Assembly (NCBI GenBank): GCA_002372545.1
Contig: DFHD01000080.1
Span: 529-30,544, forward strand
Origin: Lachnospiraceae bacterium UBA3732
GTDB taxonomy: Bacteria > Bacillota > Clostridia > Lachnospirales > Lachnospiraceae
Direction: 5' to 3'
DNA: 30,016 nucleotides
The position numbers and the translations under genes were made by a program. Below are positions 1 through 7,649 of the stretch, one piece after another. The stretch's first letter is position 1. Each line of letters opens with the position of its first letter. The notes under the pieces are model-generated. The model ran no database searches and was not told the origin of the DNA. It saw only the letters and a program-made list of their open reading frames with translations.

Positions 1-1233
1 CTGATCGATTTCCGGAACAGAAGAAAATATAAAGCCGGGGATGGTGAAGAGGGCGGAAAGAGAAACTGTCACGGAAAGAACGGAGCCGATATCGTGATCA
101 AGGTTCCCTTTGGTACAGTGATCCGGGATGCGGAAACCGGCAAGGTGATCCATGATATGGGTAATGAGACCGGACCCTTTGTACTTTTCCCCGGTGGACG
201 GGGTGGTAATGGAAACCGCCATTATGTGACCAGTGTCATGCAGGCTCCCCGCTATGCCCAGCCGGGAGAACCGGCCATTGAACGGGAGCTCAGCCTTGAG
301 CTGAAGATGATCGCTGATGCAGGCCTTGTGGGCTTTCCCAACGTAGGAAAATCCACACTGCTTTCCATGGTATCCAATGCAAGGCCGAAGATCGCGGATT
401 ATCATTTTACCACTCTGGCACCTAATCTCGGCGTGGTATCCCTGGGCGAGGGCAGAAGCTTTGTGATGGCGGATATTCCCGGAATTATAGAGGGTGCCTC
501 CGAGGGCATCGGCCTTGGATTGGAATTTCTTCGTCATATCGAAAGGACCCGCGTGCTTATCCATATTGTGGATGCGGCCTCTGCTGAGGGAAGAGATCCC
601 ATAGAGGATATAAAGACCATACATGAAGAGCTGAAAAGCTACAGTCCGGTTCTGGCTGAGCGCCCCATGGTGATCGCGGCAAATAAGCTGGATCTTCTTT
701 CCGAAGAGGAAAGAAACGAAGTTCTGGAAAAGCTGAAAAAGGCCTTTGGCACCGACACGCCGGTTTTCCCGCTTTCCGCCGCCACAAGAAGCGGTGTGGA
801 TGAGCTGATGAATGCCGTATGGCAGATGATCGAAAAGCTTCCCCGTGAGCCGCTTCTGTTTGAACAGGAGATCAGTGTGGAGGAGCTTTATGACCGGACA
901 GACCTGCCGTATACCGTTAGCCGCTCCGACGGGGAGCCGCATACCTTCCTTGTTGAAGGACCGAGGATCGAGCGTATGCTGGGTTATACCAATCTGGAGG
1001 ATGCCCGCGGCTTTAAGTTCTTCCAGGACTTCATGAAGAAGAATAAGATCATTGAGGAGCTTCTTGCCCTTGGCATGGAAGAGGGCGATACCGTAAGACT
1101 GTACGGACATTCCTTTGAGTATCTGCCGGATTCGGAGGAGCTTCCCGGGAAGGGAGTTCCGGAGGAGGCGTGTGTCGGGGATGATGAAAATACAAACGGT
1201 ATGCCGGACGAAAACTCTGAGGTCCGGCGTTAA
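1..1233 (+). CDS. obg: GTPase Obg, 5'-truncated by the window edge
   Basis: Obg is an essential GTPase that binds the large ribosomal subunit and acts in 50S assembly and stress control. The open frame runs from base 1 with no start, so the gene begins outside the window. The first residues (LIDFRNRRKYKAGDGEEGG) are the glycine-rich Obg fold, of which roughly 55 N-terminal residues are missing by comparison with the family. The G domain shows the P-loop GFPNVGKST (about 331-357), the switch II motif DIPG (about 472-483) and NKLD (about 682-693). The rest is an Obg C-terminal (OCT) domain, from about VEELYDRTDLPYTV, followed by an acidic tail rich in Glu and Asp. The methionine encoded at 94 lies inside the Obg fold and is not a plausible start. 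yhbY follows directly, a common order in Firmicutes. Confidence 0.97.
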   Translation: MIDFRNRRKYKAGDGEEGGKRNCHGKNGADIVIKVPFGTVIRDAETGKVIHDMGNETGPFVLFPGGRGGNGNRHYVTSVMQAPRYAQPGEPAIERELSLELKMIADAGLVGFPNVGKSTLLSMVSNARPKIADYHFTTLAPNLGVVSLGEGRSFVMADIPGIIEGASEGIGLGLEFLRHIERTRVLIHIVDAASAEGRDPIEDIKTIHEELKSYSPVLAERPMVIAANKLDLLSEEERNEVLEKLKKAFGTDTPVFPLSAATRSGVDELMNAVWQMIEKLPREPLLFEQEISVEELYDRTDLPYTVSRSDGEPHTFLVEGPRIERMLGYTNLEDARGFKFFQDFMKKNKIIEELLALGMEEGDTVRLYGHSFEYLPDSEELPGKGVPEEACVGDDENTNGMPDENSEVRR

Positions 1234-1266
1234 TTGACAAGGATTTTAAAAAACCGGGAGGATGTT

Positions 1267-1578
1267 ATGTTAACTACAAAGCAGAGAGCATATCTGAAGG
1301 GACTGGCCATGAAGGAGGACGCCATTCTTTCTCTGGGAAAGGGCGGTATTACTCCGACCTTCGTTAATTCTGTTGCGGAAGCACTGAAGAAAAGAGAGCT
1401 GGTCAAGATTCATGTGCTGAAAAATATTTTTGAGGATCCCAGAGAGCTGGCAGAAACACTGGCAGAGCGTACCCGCTCCGAGGTGGTACAGATCATTGGA
1501 AGAAAGATCGTACTTTATAAGAGAAATGAGGAGAAACCCGGAATTGAACTCCCTAAACAGGCAAAAAAGAATGGATAA
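1267..1578 (+). CDS. yhbY: YhbY/CRM-domain RNA-binding protein
   Basis: This 103-residue protein is a single CRM domain of the YhbY family, which associates with pre-50S ribosomal particles. The typical pattern is present: an N-terminal LTTKQRAYLKGLA, then LGKGGITPTFV (the conserved GxxG-like loop) and the end IIGRKIVLYKRN. A TTG at 1234 would add 11 residues, but the ATG at 1267 is preceded by GGGAGG (about 1256-1262) and matches the family N-terminus, so it is chosen. The gene lies 33 bases after obg and overlaps nadD by 8 bases, which fits one operon for ribosome assembly and NAD synthesis. Confidence 0.93.
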   Translation: MLTTKQRAYLKGLAMKEDAILSLGKGGITPTFVNSVAEALKKRELVKIHVLKNIFEDPRELAETLAERTRSEVVQIIGRKIVLYKRNEEKPGIELPKQAKKNG

Positions 1579-2197
1579 GATTTGTATATTCGGCGGTTCC
1601 TTCGATCCGCTGCATCTCGGCCATCTTGCCATGGCGGAAACGGCTCACAGGGAATTCGGCTTTCCGAAGATCACGCTGATGCCCAATAACGCTACATATT
1701 ATAAGCAGAGAAAGACAGAGGATACTTCTTCGCACCGTCTGGCGATGGTCAGGCTTTGTTCAGAGCACTACAGTTATCTTACCTTTTCCGATATGGAAAT
1801 ACGGCGGGGCGGCACAACGCTGACCATTGATACCGTTGAAGCCCTGAAGCGGGAGGACCCGGAAAGAGAGGTTTATTTCCTTCTGGGAGGCGATTCTCTG
1901 GCCTGGCTGGATAAATGGGTAAGGGCGGATGAACTCCTAGCCATGACACATTTTATCGCAGCTGTACGCGGGGATGTGGGAAAGACGGAGGCAAAGGCAC
2001 TTATCCAAAAGTATAAAGAGGCTTATCCCGGGAGTGATATCCAGCTCCTTTCCCTGCCGGAGATCCGGATTTCCTCGACGGCGGTCAGAGAGCGGATAGC
2101 CGGCGGAAAGGACTTCCGCGAGCTGGTTCCGCCCTGCGTGGCGGATTATATCGAGGAACACGGACTTTATGGCTGGAAGAGGCCGGAAACCCTTTGA
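1571..2197 (+). CDS. nadD: nicotinate-nucleotide adenylyltransferase NadD
   Basis: NadD transfers AMP from ATP to nicotinate mononucleotide, forming deamido-NAD in cytosolic NAD synthesis. The 208-residue protein starts MDKICIFGGSFDPLHLGH, which carries the nucleotidyltransferase (T/H)xGH signature at residues 15-18. It ends with the ATP-binding ISSTAVR loop at about 167-173. Length is normal for the family. The frame stays open upstream to 1430, but that part only overlaps yhbY in another frame. The ATG at 1571 sits inside the last codons of yhbY and has no strong ribosome binding site, so translational coupling is likely. The stop codon TGA lies within the -35 box of the promoter for yqeK. 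Confidence 0.96.
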   Translation: MDKICIFGGSFDPLHLGHLAMAETAHREFGFPKITLMPNNATYYKQRKTEDTSSHRLAMVRLCSEHYSYLTFSDMEIRRGGTTLTIDTVEALKREDPEREVYFLLGGDSLAWLDKWVRADELLAMTHFIAAVRGDVGKTEAKALIQKYKEAYPGSDIQLLSLPEIRISSTAVRERIAGGKDFRELVPPCVADYIEEHGLYGWKRPETL

Positions 2198-2222
2198 CAG
2201 GGCATTTCCATACAGATATAAT
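2194..2222 (+). promoter_or_regulatory. consensus sigma-70/SigA promoter before yqeK
   Basis: TTGACA at 2194-2199 and TATAAT at 2217-2222 are separated by 17 bases, a perfect match to the housekeeping promoter. The -35 box overlaps the stop codon of nadD. Transcription would start near 2229 and leave a leader of about 90 bases before yqeK. Confidence 0.85.
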
Positions 2223-2257
2223 GATGCTATGGTCCGGCGGATTTAAGCCGTTCGTGC

Positions 2258-2292
2258 CAGGCGTTTGATCCGGTTATTTTAGAATCGATGTA
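2258..2292 (+). repeat. intergenic repeat, copy before yqeK
   Basis: This lies in the untranslated leader between the yqeK promoter and its start and matches 16099-16133 at 30 of 35 positions. The pair has no coding potential and is not visible elsewhere in full length in the window. Confidence 0.55.
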
Positions 2293-2319
2293 TCAGAGAG
2301 AAGCGAAGAGGAGAAGCAA

Positions 2320-2886
2320 ATGGACAGAGCGGATATGCTGATCAAGCTGAAAGGTAAGCTTTCACCGAAGAGATATGTACACTCCATTGGCGTGGAATAT
2401 ACGGCGGCAGCCCTTGCCATGACCCATGGGGAGGATGTGAACCGCGCCCGCCTGGCAGGCCTTCTGCATGACTGCGCAAAGGGGTATTCCAACGAGGAAA
2501 AGCTGAAGAAATCACTGAAATACGGTCTTCCCGTGAGTGATGTGGAAAGAGAAAATCCGGATCTTCTGCATGGTAAACTCGGGGCTTATTATGCAAAGAA
2601 TAAGTATGGCGTGACCGATCAGGGCGTACTTTCGGCGATCACCTACCATACCACGGGGCATCCTGATATGTCCCTGCTGGATAAGATCATCTTTGTGGCG
2701 GACTATATTGAGCCCAACCGGAAAATGATCTTTGAGCTGACGGAGATCCGCAAGGAGGCTTTTTCCGATCTGGATAAGGCTGTGGTGCATATTCTGAAGA
2801 ATACTCTGGAATATCTGGACGGAAAGCATGTTGTGATCGATGAAATGACGGAAAAGACCTACCGCTTTTATGTAAGAAAGGGGTAA
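2320..2886 (+). CDS. yqeK: YqeK family HD-domain hydrolase
   Basis: YqeK proteins are HD-domain metal hydrolases; characterised members split diadenosine tetraphosphate symmetrically into ADP, a role inferred here from the family. The 188-residue protein shows the metal-ligand pattern: H21 in YVHSIGV, H50-D51 in LLHDCAKG, H84, H110 in TYHTTG and D128 in FVADYIEPNR. The ATG at 2320 follows a purine-rich GAGGAGAAG stretch. The nadD-yqeK-rsfS order is classic for Firmicutes. Here yqeK also has its own consensus promoter overlapping the end of nadD. Confidence 0.94.
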   Translation: MDRADMLIKLKGKLSPKRYVHSIGVEYTAAALAMTHGEDVNRARLAGLLHDCAKGYSNEEKLKKSLKYGLPVSDVERENPDLLHGKLGAYYAKNKYGVTDQGVLSAITYHTTGHPDMSLLDKIIFVADYIEPNRKMIFELTEIRKEAFSDLDKAVVHILKNTLEYLDGKHVVIDEMTEKTYRFYVRKG

Positions 2887-2900
2887 AAACATGCGCGGAC

Positions 2901-2957
2901 GTCCCGGATGTTTTGAATGATCTGCCGAACAGTTACAGAAAGGGATAGTAAAATATA
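2901..2957 (+). repeat. related intergenic sequence before rsfS
   Basis: Starting with GTCCCGGATG, it aligns with small gaps to 7560-7619 before hisD. Shared blocks include GTCCCG, a TTTTGA core, CTGC-GAACAG and TTAC. Both copies end close to the ribosome binding site of the following gene. Confidence 0.45.
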
Positions 2958-3295
2958 TGCAAACGGAAGAGATGCTGTCGATGATCGTCGGCGCACTGCA
3001 AAATAAAAAAGGAATACGTATTTCTACCCTGGAGGTAGGAGAGGTCAGTCCGGTCTGCGACTGCTTTGTCGTGGTAAGCGGCTCGAACCAGAGCCAGCTG
3101 GATGCGCTTTCCGACGGCGTGGAGGAAACCATGCATAAGGCCGGTATTTCTCTCAGGGGGAGAGAGGGCGACAGCAGGGGCGGCTGGATTCTGCTGGATT
3201 ATTCCGATATCGTTGTTCATATTTTTTCAGAAGAAATGCGTGACTTTTATCAGCTGGAACGCTCCTGGCGCGATGTCAGGGGAAGGGAATACTGA
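2957..3295 (+). CDS. rsfS: ribosomal silencing factor RsfS
   Basis: RsfS (YbeB/Iojap family) binds L14 on the free 50S subunit and blocks joining with the 30S subunit when nutrients are scarce. The 112-residue protein carries the typical core: CDCFVVVSGSNQSQLDAL, then GREGDSRGGWILLDYSDIVVHIF and the final FYQLERSWRD. A GAAAGGGATAG stretch lies upstream of the start. The 70-base gap after yqeK holds one copy of the related intergenic sequence described under repeats. An HD-GYP-like gene starts 4 bases after the stop. Confidence 0.96.
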   Translation: MQTEEMLSMIVGALQNKKGIRISTLEVGEVSPVCDCFVVVSGSNQSQLDALSDGVEETMHKAGISLRGREGDSRGGWILLDYSDIVVHIFSEEMRDFYQLERSWRDVRGREY

Positions 3296-3299
3296 TTGA

Positions 3300-4466
3300 A
3301 TGGATAAAAACACACTGAAAAGAAAAAACTTCGAGGATATCAACCGGATCTCCGTAAAATGCATGCGGATCATCGGTTATTTTCTCGGCGCTTTTTACGG
3401 CCTTATGGTGTTCATCGGCGATATCCGGTTGAAACCCCTCAGCGTCGCCTTTATTCTGTGTTTTCTCCTGGTGCTGATCACTTGTTTTCTGATCCCGCTG
3501 TTCCGGCTGTACGGAAGCAGGATGACCAGGTATGTTCTGGTGATCGTGGCCACTCTGATCTCGGTCTTTTTGATCACTGTAGTGGGCAGGTATGCATATC
3601 CGATCATCCTGTTTCCCATTATTCTGGCGTCGCTTTACTATGACAGGACCTTTGTGCTCTTTACGGCGCTTATCCTTTCCGGAACGATCTTTGCTTCGGT
3701 ATATTATCAGGTCCGTTTCGGTTCCTATTCGGAGTCGGATGTATATGACCTGTTCCTGAAGGAGGCGCTGCCGCTGATCTCCATCGTGATCTGTGTTTCC
3801 TTTATTGCATTCTTTATTGTTTCCCGAAATGCCATGATGATGGAAAAGTATATAGATACAGCCATTACCATGAACGAGAACGAAAAATATCTGATCTATG
3901 CTTTTTCGGAGATCAGTGAGAGTAAATCCAAGGAGACAGGAGAGCATATCCAGCGGGTGGCGGAGTATATGCGCGTCATGGGACACGCCAGCGGCTTTGA
4001 TGATGAGTATAACGAAAAGCTTGCAACGGCATCCATGATGCATGATATCGGCAAGCTGATGATCCCGGAGGAGATCCTGGATAAACCCGGCAAGCTGACG
4101 GATGAGGAGTATGAAACGCTGAAAAACCACGTGCTGTATGGAGAGGCGCTGCTTTCCGGCTGCCCGGGCGAGATCATGCGGCTTGCGAGTACGCTGGCCA
4201 AGGAGCATCATGAGCGGTGGGACGGAAAAGGATACCTCGGCATGAAGGGAGAGGAGATTTCCTACATTGCCCGGTTGATGACCGTCTGCGATGTATTTGA
4301 CGCCCTTACGATGAAGCGCTCCTACAAAAGAGCCTGGTCCACCGAAGAAGCCTATGATGAGATCATCAAGGGCACGGGGAAGCAGTTTGATCCCCAGGCC
4401 GTCAGACTGTTTATCCAGAATTTCGATAAATTCAGGGAGATCCATGACCGGATCCCCGATGCGTAG
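3300..4466 (+). CDS. membrane HD-GYP-like phosphohydrolase
   Basis: The protein has 388 residues. Residues about 20-175 are strongly hydrophobic and contain about five or six likely membrane helices (for example 23-40, 46-68, 77-96, 100-135 and 155-175). After a short linker, residues 200-385 form an HD domain with MHDIGK (H248, D249), H277, HH at 303-304 and DGKGYLG at 308-314. HD-GYP proteins usually degrade cyclic di-GMP, reading HHExxDGxGYP at this point. Here leucine replaces the proline, so the substrate is uncertain. The gene starts 4 bases after rsfS, with GGAAGGGA upstream, and is probably co-transcribed with it. Confidence 0.85.
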   Translation: MDKNTLKRKNFEDINRISVKCMRIIGYFLGAFYGLMVFIGDIRLKPLSVAFILCFLLVLITCFLIPLFRLYGSRMTRYVLVIVATLISVFLITVVGRYAYPIILFPIILASLYYDRTFVLFTALILSGTIFASVYYQVRFGSYSESDVYDLFLKEALPLISIVICVSFIAFFIVSRNAMMMEKYIDTAITMNENEKYLIYAFSEISESKSKETGEHIQRVAEYMRVMGHASGFDDEYNEKLATASMMHDIGKLMIPEEILDKPGKLTDEEYETLKNHVLYGEALLSGCPGEIMRLASTLAKEHHERWDGKGYLGMKGEEISYIARLMTVCDVFDALTMKRSYKRAWSTEEAYDEIIKGTGKQFDPQAVRLFIQNFDKFREIHDRIPDA

Positions 4467-4488
4467 ATTCAGTAAAGGAGGGGTCTCC

Positions 4489-4818
4489 ATGTTTCGGATC
4501 TTGAATGAATATCTTTCCCATATCAAACTGGAGGCAGGAGATGAAATGTACCGGGAGATGAAACTCTGGCTGGAGCACGACGAAACCTACACCAAGGCCG
4601 TGATCACCGTGAGCTTTAACCGGTATATTGTGGATCTGAAAATGGCCGAATACAGCGTGGAGGGGGCGGAGAAGGCTTTTCAGATATTCGCTGACCGTTT
4701 TACCTTCCCGTATTCCCGGATGTCCGTCCGCTATAATGAAGGAAAGAGGATACGTTATCGTCTCGCTACCTGTAAAGAAGACAAAACAGGTGTATGCATG
4801 GACGTGATTTTTTCATAA
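4489..4818 (+). CDS. hypothetical protein, 109 residues
   Basis: I do not recognise this protein. It is a small soluble protein of mixed alpha/beta character, without signal peptide or membrane segment. The start is set by a very strong AAAGGAGGGG (4474-4483) 5 bases before the ATG, downstream of the HD-GYP-like gene. The frame is open further upstream to 4354, but that part only overlaps the previous gene. Aromatic and charged residues are common (EMKLWLEHDETYTKAVITVS), with the look of a small regulatory or binding domain. It is last before the shared terminator, so it may be functionally tied to the membrane HD protein; that is inference only. Confidence 0.75.
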   Translation: MFRILNEYLSHIKLEAGDEMYREMKLWLEHDETYTKAVITVSFNRYIVDLKMAEYSVEGAEKAFQIFADRFTFPYSRMSVRYNEGKRIRYRLATCKEDKTGVCMDVIFS

Positions 4819-4826
4819 CCGAATAA

Positions 4827-4873
4827 ATAAGAAAGCCGGAACATGTTTTTTCATATTGTTCCGGCTTTCTTAT
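4827..4873. terminator. bidirectional intrinsic terminator
   Basis: A 16-bp perfect inverted repeat (arms 4827-4842 and 4858-4873) flanks a 15-base loop. The outer stem is A/T-rich on both sides and the core is GCCGGAAC. It lies between two converging genes, the 109-residue protein and lexA, and can end both transcripts. Confidence 0.88.
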
Positions 4874-4875
4874 CG

Positions 4876-5520
4876 TCATTTTATAAAGGATCGGAAGAGT
4901 CCCGTCACCTTTCCGATTATGGTGACTTCATTTACGATAATGGGTTCCATGGAGTCGTTTTCCGGCTGCAGGCGGTAGTGCCCGTTCTCTTTATAAAACC
5001 GCTTTACCGTGGCGGAGTCCTCGACAAGACAGACAACGATCTCCCCGTTTCTGGCCGTTTCCTTTTTCTCCACGATGAGGATATCTCCGTCGAAGATGCC
5101 GACGTTGATCATGCTGTCTCCCTTAACCTTCAGCATGAAGGTGGTCTTTCCGAGACCGAGATAGCGCTGGGGAAGAGGGAAGTATTCCTCTATGTTCTCC
5201 ACAGCGAGAAGAGGCTGTCCGGCGGCAACGGTGCCGACAACGGGGATGGGAACAAGATCCTTACGCATGGAGGTGGAGAACTCCTCGTCCAGAACCTCGA
5301 TGGTACGGGATTTGCTGGGATCCCGGCGGATATAGCCCAGCTTTTCAAGCTGTTCAAGGTGGGAGAATACGGAGGAGGTGGATTTCAGATTCACTTCTCT
5401 GCCGATCTCCCGGACTGAAGGGGGGTAGCCCTGCTCCAGAATGCATTTTTTGATATATTTCAGAACTTCCTGCTGTTTTTTGGTAAGCTCCGGCTTGTCC
5501 TGGCCGCTGTATTTCTGCAT
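4876..5520 (-). CDS. lexA: SOS repressor LexA
   Basis: LexA represses DNA-damage genes and cleaves itself when RecA is activated. The 214-residue protein has a winged-helix N-terminus (LTKKQQEVLKYI, then GYPPSVREIG and STSSVFSHLEQLEKLGYI). It has the cleavage site A100-G101 in VAAGQPLL, and a S24-type protease dyad of S136 in GDSM and K173 in ATVKRFYK. Length is usual. The start follows an AGGAGGCC ribosome binding site (complement of about 5523-5530). Two SOS-like boxes upstream indicate autoregulation. The gene ends in the bidirectional terminator at 4827-4873. Confidence 0.97.
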   Translation of the reverse strand: MQKYSGQDKPELTKKQQEVLKYIKKCILEQGYPPSVREIGREVNLKSTSSVFSHLEQLEKLGYIRRDPSKSRTIEVLDEEFSTSMRKDLVPIPVVGTVAAGQPLLAVENIEEYFPLPQRYLGLGKTTFMLKVKGDSMINVGIFDGDILIVEKKETARNGEIVVCLVEDSATVKRFYKENGHYRLQPENDSMEPIIVNEVTIIGKVTGLFRSFIK

Positions 5521-5544
5521 AGAAGGCCTCCTTTGTATACCAAG

Positions 5545-5558
5545 TGAATATTTGTTCG
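5545..5558. promoter_or_regulatory. SOS box 1 (LexA operator)
   Basis: Read on the minus strand the site is CGAACAAATATTCA, close to the Gram-positive LexA consensus CGAAC-N4-GTTCG. It lies just downstream of the lexA -10 box, where LexA would block transcription of its own gene. Confidence 0.8.
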
Positions 5559-5562
5559 TTTC

Positions 5563-5591
5563 ATTGTAGCATATTCTCTTTCAAAATGCAA
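5563..5591 (-). promoter_or_regulatory. lexA promoter
   Basis: On the minus strand, TTGCAT (complement of 5586-5591) and TACAAT (complement of 5563-5568) are separated by 17 bases. SOS-like boxes lie on both sides of the promoter, one overlapping the -35 box. Confidence 0.72.
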
Positions 5592-5602
5592 ACATTCGTT
5601 CT
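5589..5602. promoter_or_regulatory. SOS-like box 2
   Basis: CAAACATTCGTTCT matches the CGAACATATGTTCG consensus at 10 of 14 positions. It overlaps the lexA -35 box and ends three bases before the likely hisZ -35 box, so LexA bound here could affect both genes. It is weaker than box 1. Confidence 0.55.
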
Positions 5603-5604
5603 AC

Positions 5605-5633
5605 TTTACCTTGAACTCCGTTTATGTTACAAT
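5605..5633 (+). promoter_or_regulatory. likely hisZ operon promoter
   Basis: TTTACC (5605-5610) and TACAAT (5628-5633) are separated by 17 bases and point toward hisZ. The distance to the chosen hisZ start is about 50 bases. No T-box leader or histidine-rich leader peptide is visible in this short stretch. Confidence 0.6.
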
Positions 5634-5686
5634 AGCATGATGTATCAGTCGGTAAGAATAACAGTTCTACAGTGGAGAACCAATTC

Positions 5687-6922
5687 ATGAAAGACAGACT
5701 TCTTCATACTCCCGAGGGGGTTCGGGACATATATGATTCCGAATGCGAAAGAAAGAACAGAGTTCTGCGCAATATCCAGGACACCCTGCATCTTTACGGG
5801 AACATGGATATCGAGACCCCTTCTTTTGAATTTTTCCAGATCTTTAATCATGACAGAGGATCGGCTCCGTCAAATGAAATGTATAAGTTTTTTGACCGCA
5901 GCAACAATACGCTTGTGCTCCGGCCGGATATTACGCCGAGCATAGCCCGCTCCGTGGCGAAGTATTATCCGGAGGAGGAACTGCCCATCCGCCTGTCCTA
6001 TACCGGGCATACCTTCATGAACGCACCCCAGCATCAGGGAAAGCTTCATGAAACGACACAGATCGGATGCGAGCTCATCAATGACGATTCCTCGGCCGCC
6101 GATGCGGAAATGCTGGCCTGCATGATCGACTGCCTGAAGGCGGCGAAGCTGCCGGAATTCCAAATCGTGATCGGCGAAATGGATTTCTTTAAGGGACTCA
6201 TCCGGGATGCGGGACTTGGTGAAGCGGAGGAGGCTGAGATCCGCGGATATCTGAAGATCAAGAATTACTTTGGTCTCTCCGAATATCTGTCCCGGCTTTC
6301 CCTGCCCGATGAATTTAAGAACATATTTTCGTCCTTTGACCGGCTTTTCGGCGGAGAAGAGATTTTGCTTGAGGCGGAAAAAATGCCGCTGAACCGGACG
6401 TCTCTTGAAGCGGTGGAGCGTCTGAAAAAGGTATATCAGGCCGTGAGCTGTTACGGATATGAAAAATACCTCAGCTTCGATCTCGGCATGGTGAGCGGCT
6501 ACCATTATTATACGGGAATCGTGTTCCGGGCCTTTACGCACGGAACGGGCAATCCGGTAGCCTCCGGCGGAAGGTACAATATGCTCCTGTCCCAGTTCGG
6601 AAAGGATGCGCCATCCATCGGTTTTGTCATTGCCGTGGATGAGCTGATGAACGCCCTTTCCCGGCAGAAGGTCGAGGATCCTGCGCCTTTCTTCCGTGCG
6701 GTTGTGGTCTATCCCATCGACTGGCAGAAGAAAGCTGTGGAGCTTTCTGTTGAGCTGAGAAATAAGGGGATCCATACCGGTCTGATCCGGAAATCGAAAC
6801 GTCATACAATGGAAGAGTATTATGCATATGCTGCGCGATTCTCGGCTGAGCGTCTTTATACCATTCAGGAGGACGGCACAGTGGAAATCCGCGATCAGGG
6901 AGGGAACCTATGCGATATCTGA
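5687..6922 (+). CDS. hisZ: ATP phosphoribosyltransferase regulatory subunit HisZ
   Basis: HisZ is a histidyl-tRNA synthetase paralogue that lacks aminoacylation and forms the complex with short HisG that catalyses the first step of histidine synthesis. The 411-residue protein has the class II synthetase-like core: TPEGVRDIY near the start, motif 2-like LVLRPDITPSIARSV, and the HisRS-like segment MVSGYHYYTGIVFRAF followed by ASGGRYNMLL. The protein is tied to HisZ rather than HisS by its neighbour, a HisG of the short type. A GTG at 5672 is in frame, but the ATG at 5687 is preceded by GTGGAG at good spacing and gives the family N-terminus. It overlaps hisG by 13 bases. Confidence 0.93.
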   Translation: MKDRLLHTPEGVRDIYDSECERKNRVLRNIQDTLHLYGNMDIETPSFEFFQIFNHDRGSAPSNEMYKFFDRSNNTLVLRPDITPSIARSVAKYYPEEELPIRLSYTGHTFMNAPQHQGKLHETTQIGCELINDDSSAADAEMLACMIDCLKAAKLPEFQIVIGEMDFFKGLIRDAGLGEAEEAEIRGYLKIKNYFGLSEYLSRLSLPDEFKNIFSSFDRLFGGEEILLEAEKMPLNRTSLEAVERLKKVYQAVSCYGYEKYLSFDLGMVSGYHYYTGIVFRAFTHGTGNPVASGGRYNMLLSQFGKDAPSIGFVIAVDELMNALSRQKVEDPAPFFRAVVVYPIDWQKKAVELSVELRNKGIHTGLIRKSKRHTMEEYYAYAARFSAERLYTIQEDGTVEIRDQGGNLCDI

Positions 6923-7557
6923 CCTTTGCCCTTGCCAAGGGACGTCTGGCCAGGACCAGTCTCCAGCTGTTTGAAAAGATTGGCATCACCTGTGAGGAGA
7001 TGAAGGATAAAAATACAAGAAAGCTGATCTTTACCAATGAAGAGCAGAAGCTTCGCTTCTTTCTGGCAAAGCCCAGCGATGTGCCGACCTATGTGGAATA
7101 CGGGGCGGCAGACATCGGGATCGTAGGTAAGGATACGCTTCTCGAAGAAAAAAGAAGCCTGTACGAGGTCATGGACCTGGGCATCGGGCGCTGCCGGATG
7201 TGTGTCTGCGGACCGCCGGAGGCAAAGGAAATGCTGCAGCATAACGAGATCATCCGGGTAGCTACGAAGTATCCGAATATTGCCAAGGATTATTTCAGCA
7301 ATCAGAAAAATCAGACTGTGGAGATCATCAAGCTGAACGGCTCTGTGGAGCTTGCCCCTATCGTGGGTCTTTCGGAGGTGATCGTGGATATTGTGGAAAC
7401 CGGCTCCACGCTGAAGGAAAACGGACTTGCTGTTTTGGAAGAGATCTGTCCGCTTTCCGCTCGGATCGTGGTCAACCAGGTCAGCCATAGAATGGAGCAT
7501 GAACGGATCAGCCGTTTTCTGACAGATCTGAACGGCGCTATGCATGAAGAAATGTAA
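6910..7557 (+). CDS. hisG: ATP phosphoribosyltransferase, short form HisG
   Basis: HisG condenses ATP with phosphoribosyl pyrophosphate to phosphoribosyl-ATP, the committed step of histidine synthesis. The 215-residue length and absence of the C-terminal regulatory ACT-like domain show the short form, which needs HisZ. Visible motifs are the N-terminal LTFALAKGRL, the central YGAADIGIVGKDTL and the PRPP-binding stretch IVDIVETGSTLKENGL. The start ATG lies inside the hisZ 3' end and follows a CAGGGAGGG stretch (about 6897-6905). This overlap suggests balanced synthesis of the two subunits. A 92-base gap precedes hisD. Confidence 0.96.
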   Translation: MRYLTFALAKGRLARTSLQLFEKIGITCEEMKDKNTRKLIFTNEEQKLRFFLAKPSDVPTYVEYGAADIGIVGKDTLLEEKRSLYEVMDLGIGRCRMCVCGPPEAKEMLQHNEIIRVATKYPNIAKDYFSNQKNQTVEIIKLNGSVELAPIVGLSEVIVDIVETGSTLKENGLAVLEEICPLSARIVVNQVSHRMEHERISRFLTDLNGAMHEEM

Positions 7558-7559
7558 CT

Positions 7560-7619
7560 GTCCCGAATGCTTTTGATGTACCTGCTGAACAGAGTTACGA
7601 CAAGTTTTAAGTAAATATA
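7560..7619 (+). repeat. related intergenic sequence before hisD
   Basis: It aligns with small gaps to 2901-2957. It also contains TTGATGTAC followed by CTGCTGAACAG and GTTAC, which echoes the end of the copy before phoH (16124-16155). This suggests one diverged family. Confidence 0.45.
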
Positions 7620-7649
7620 AGACCTACAAACGAGAAGGAGCGTGAAGCC

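Noticed and set aside
3276..4526. A 416-codon open frame on the minus strand
   Set aside because: It is the antisense shadow of the HD-GYP-like gene, which has clear domains and a good start; the antisense product is low-complexity and unrecognised.
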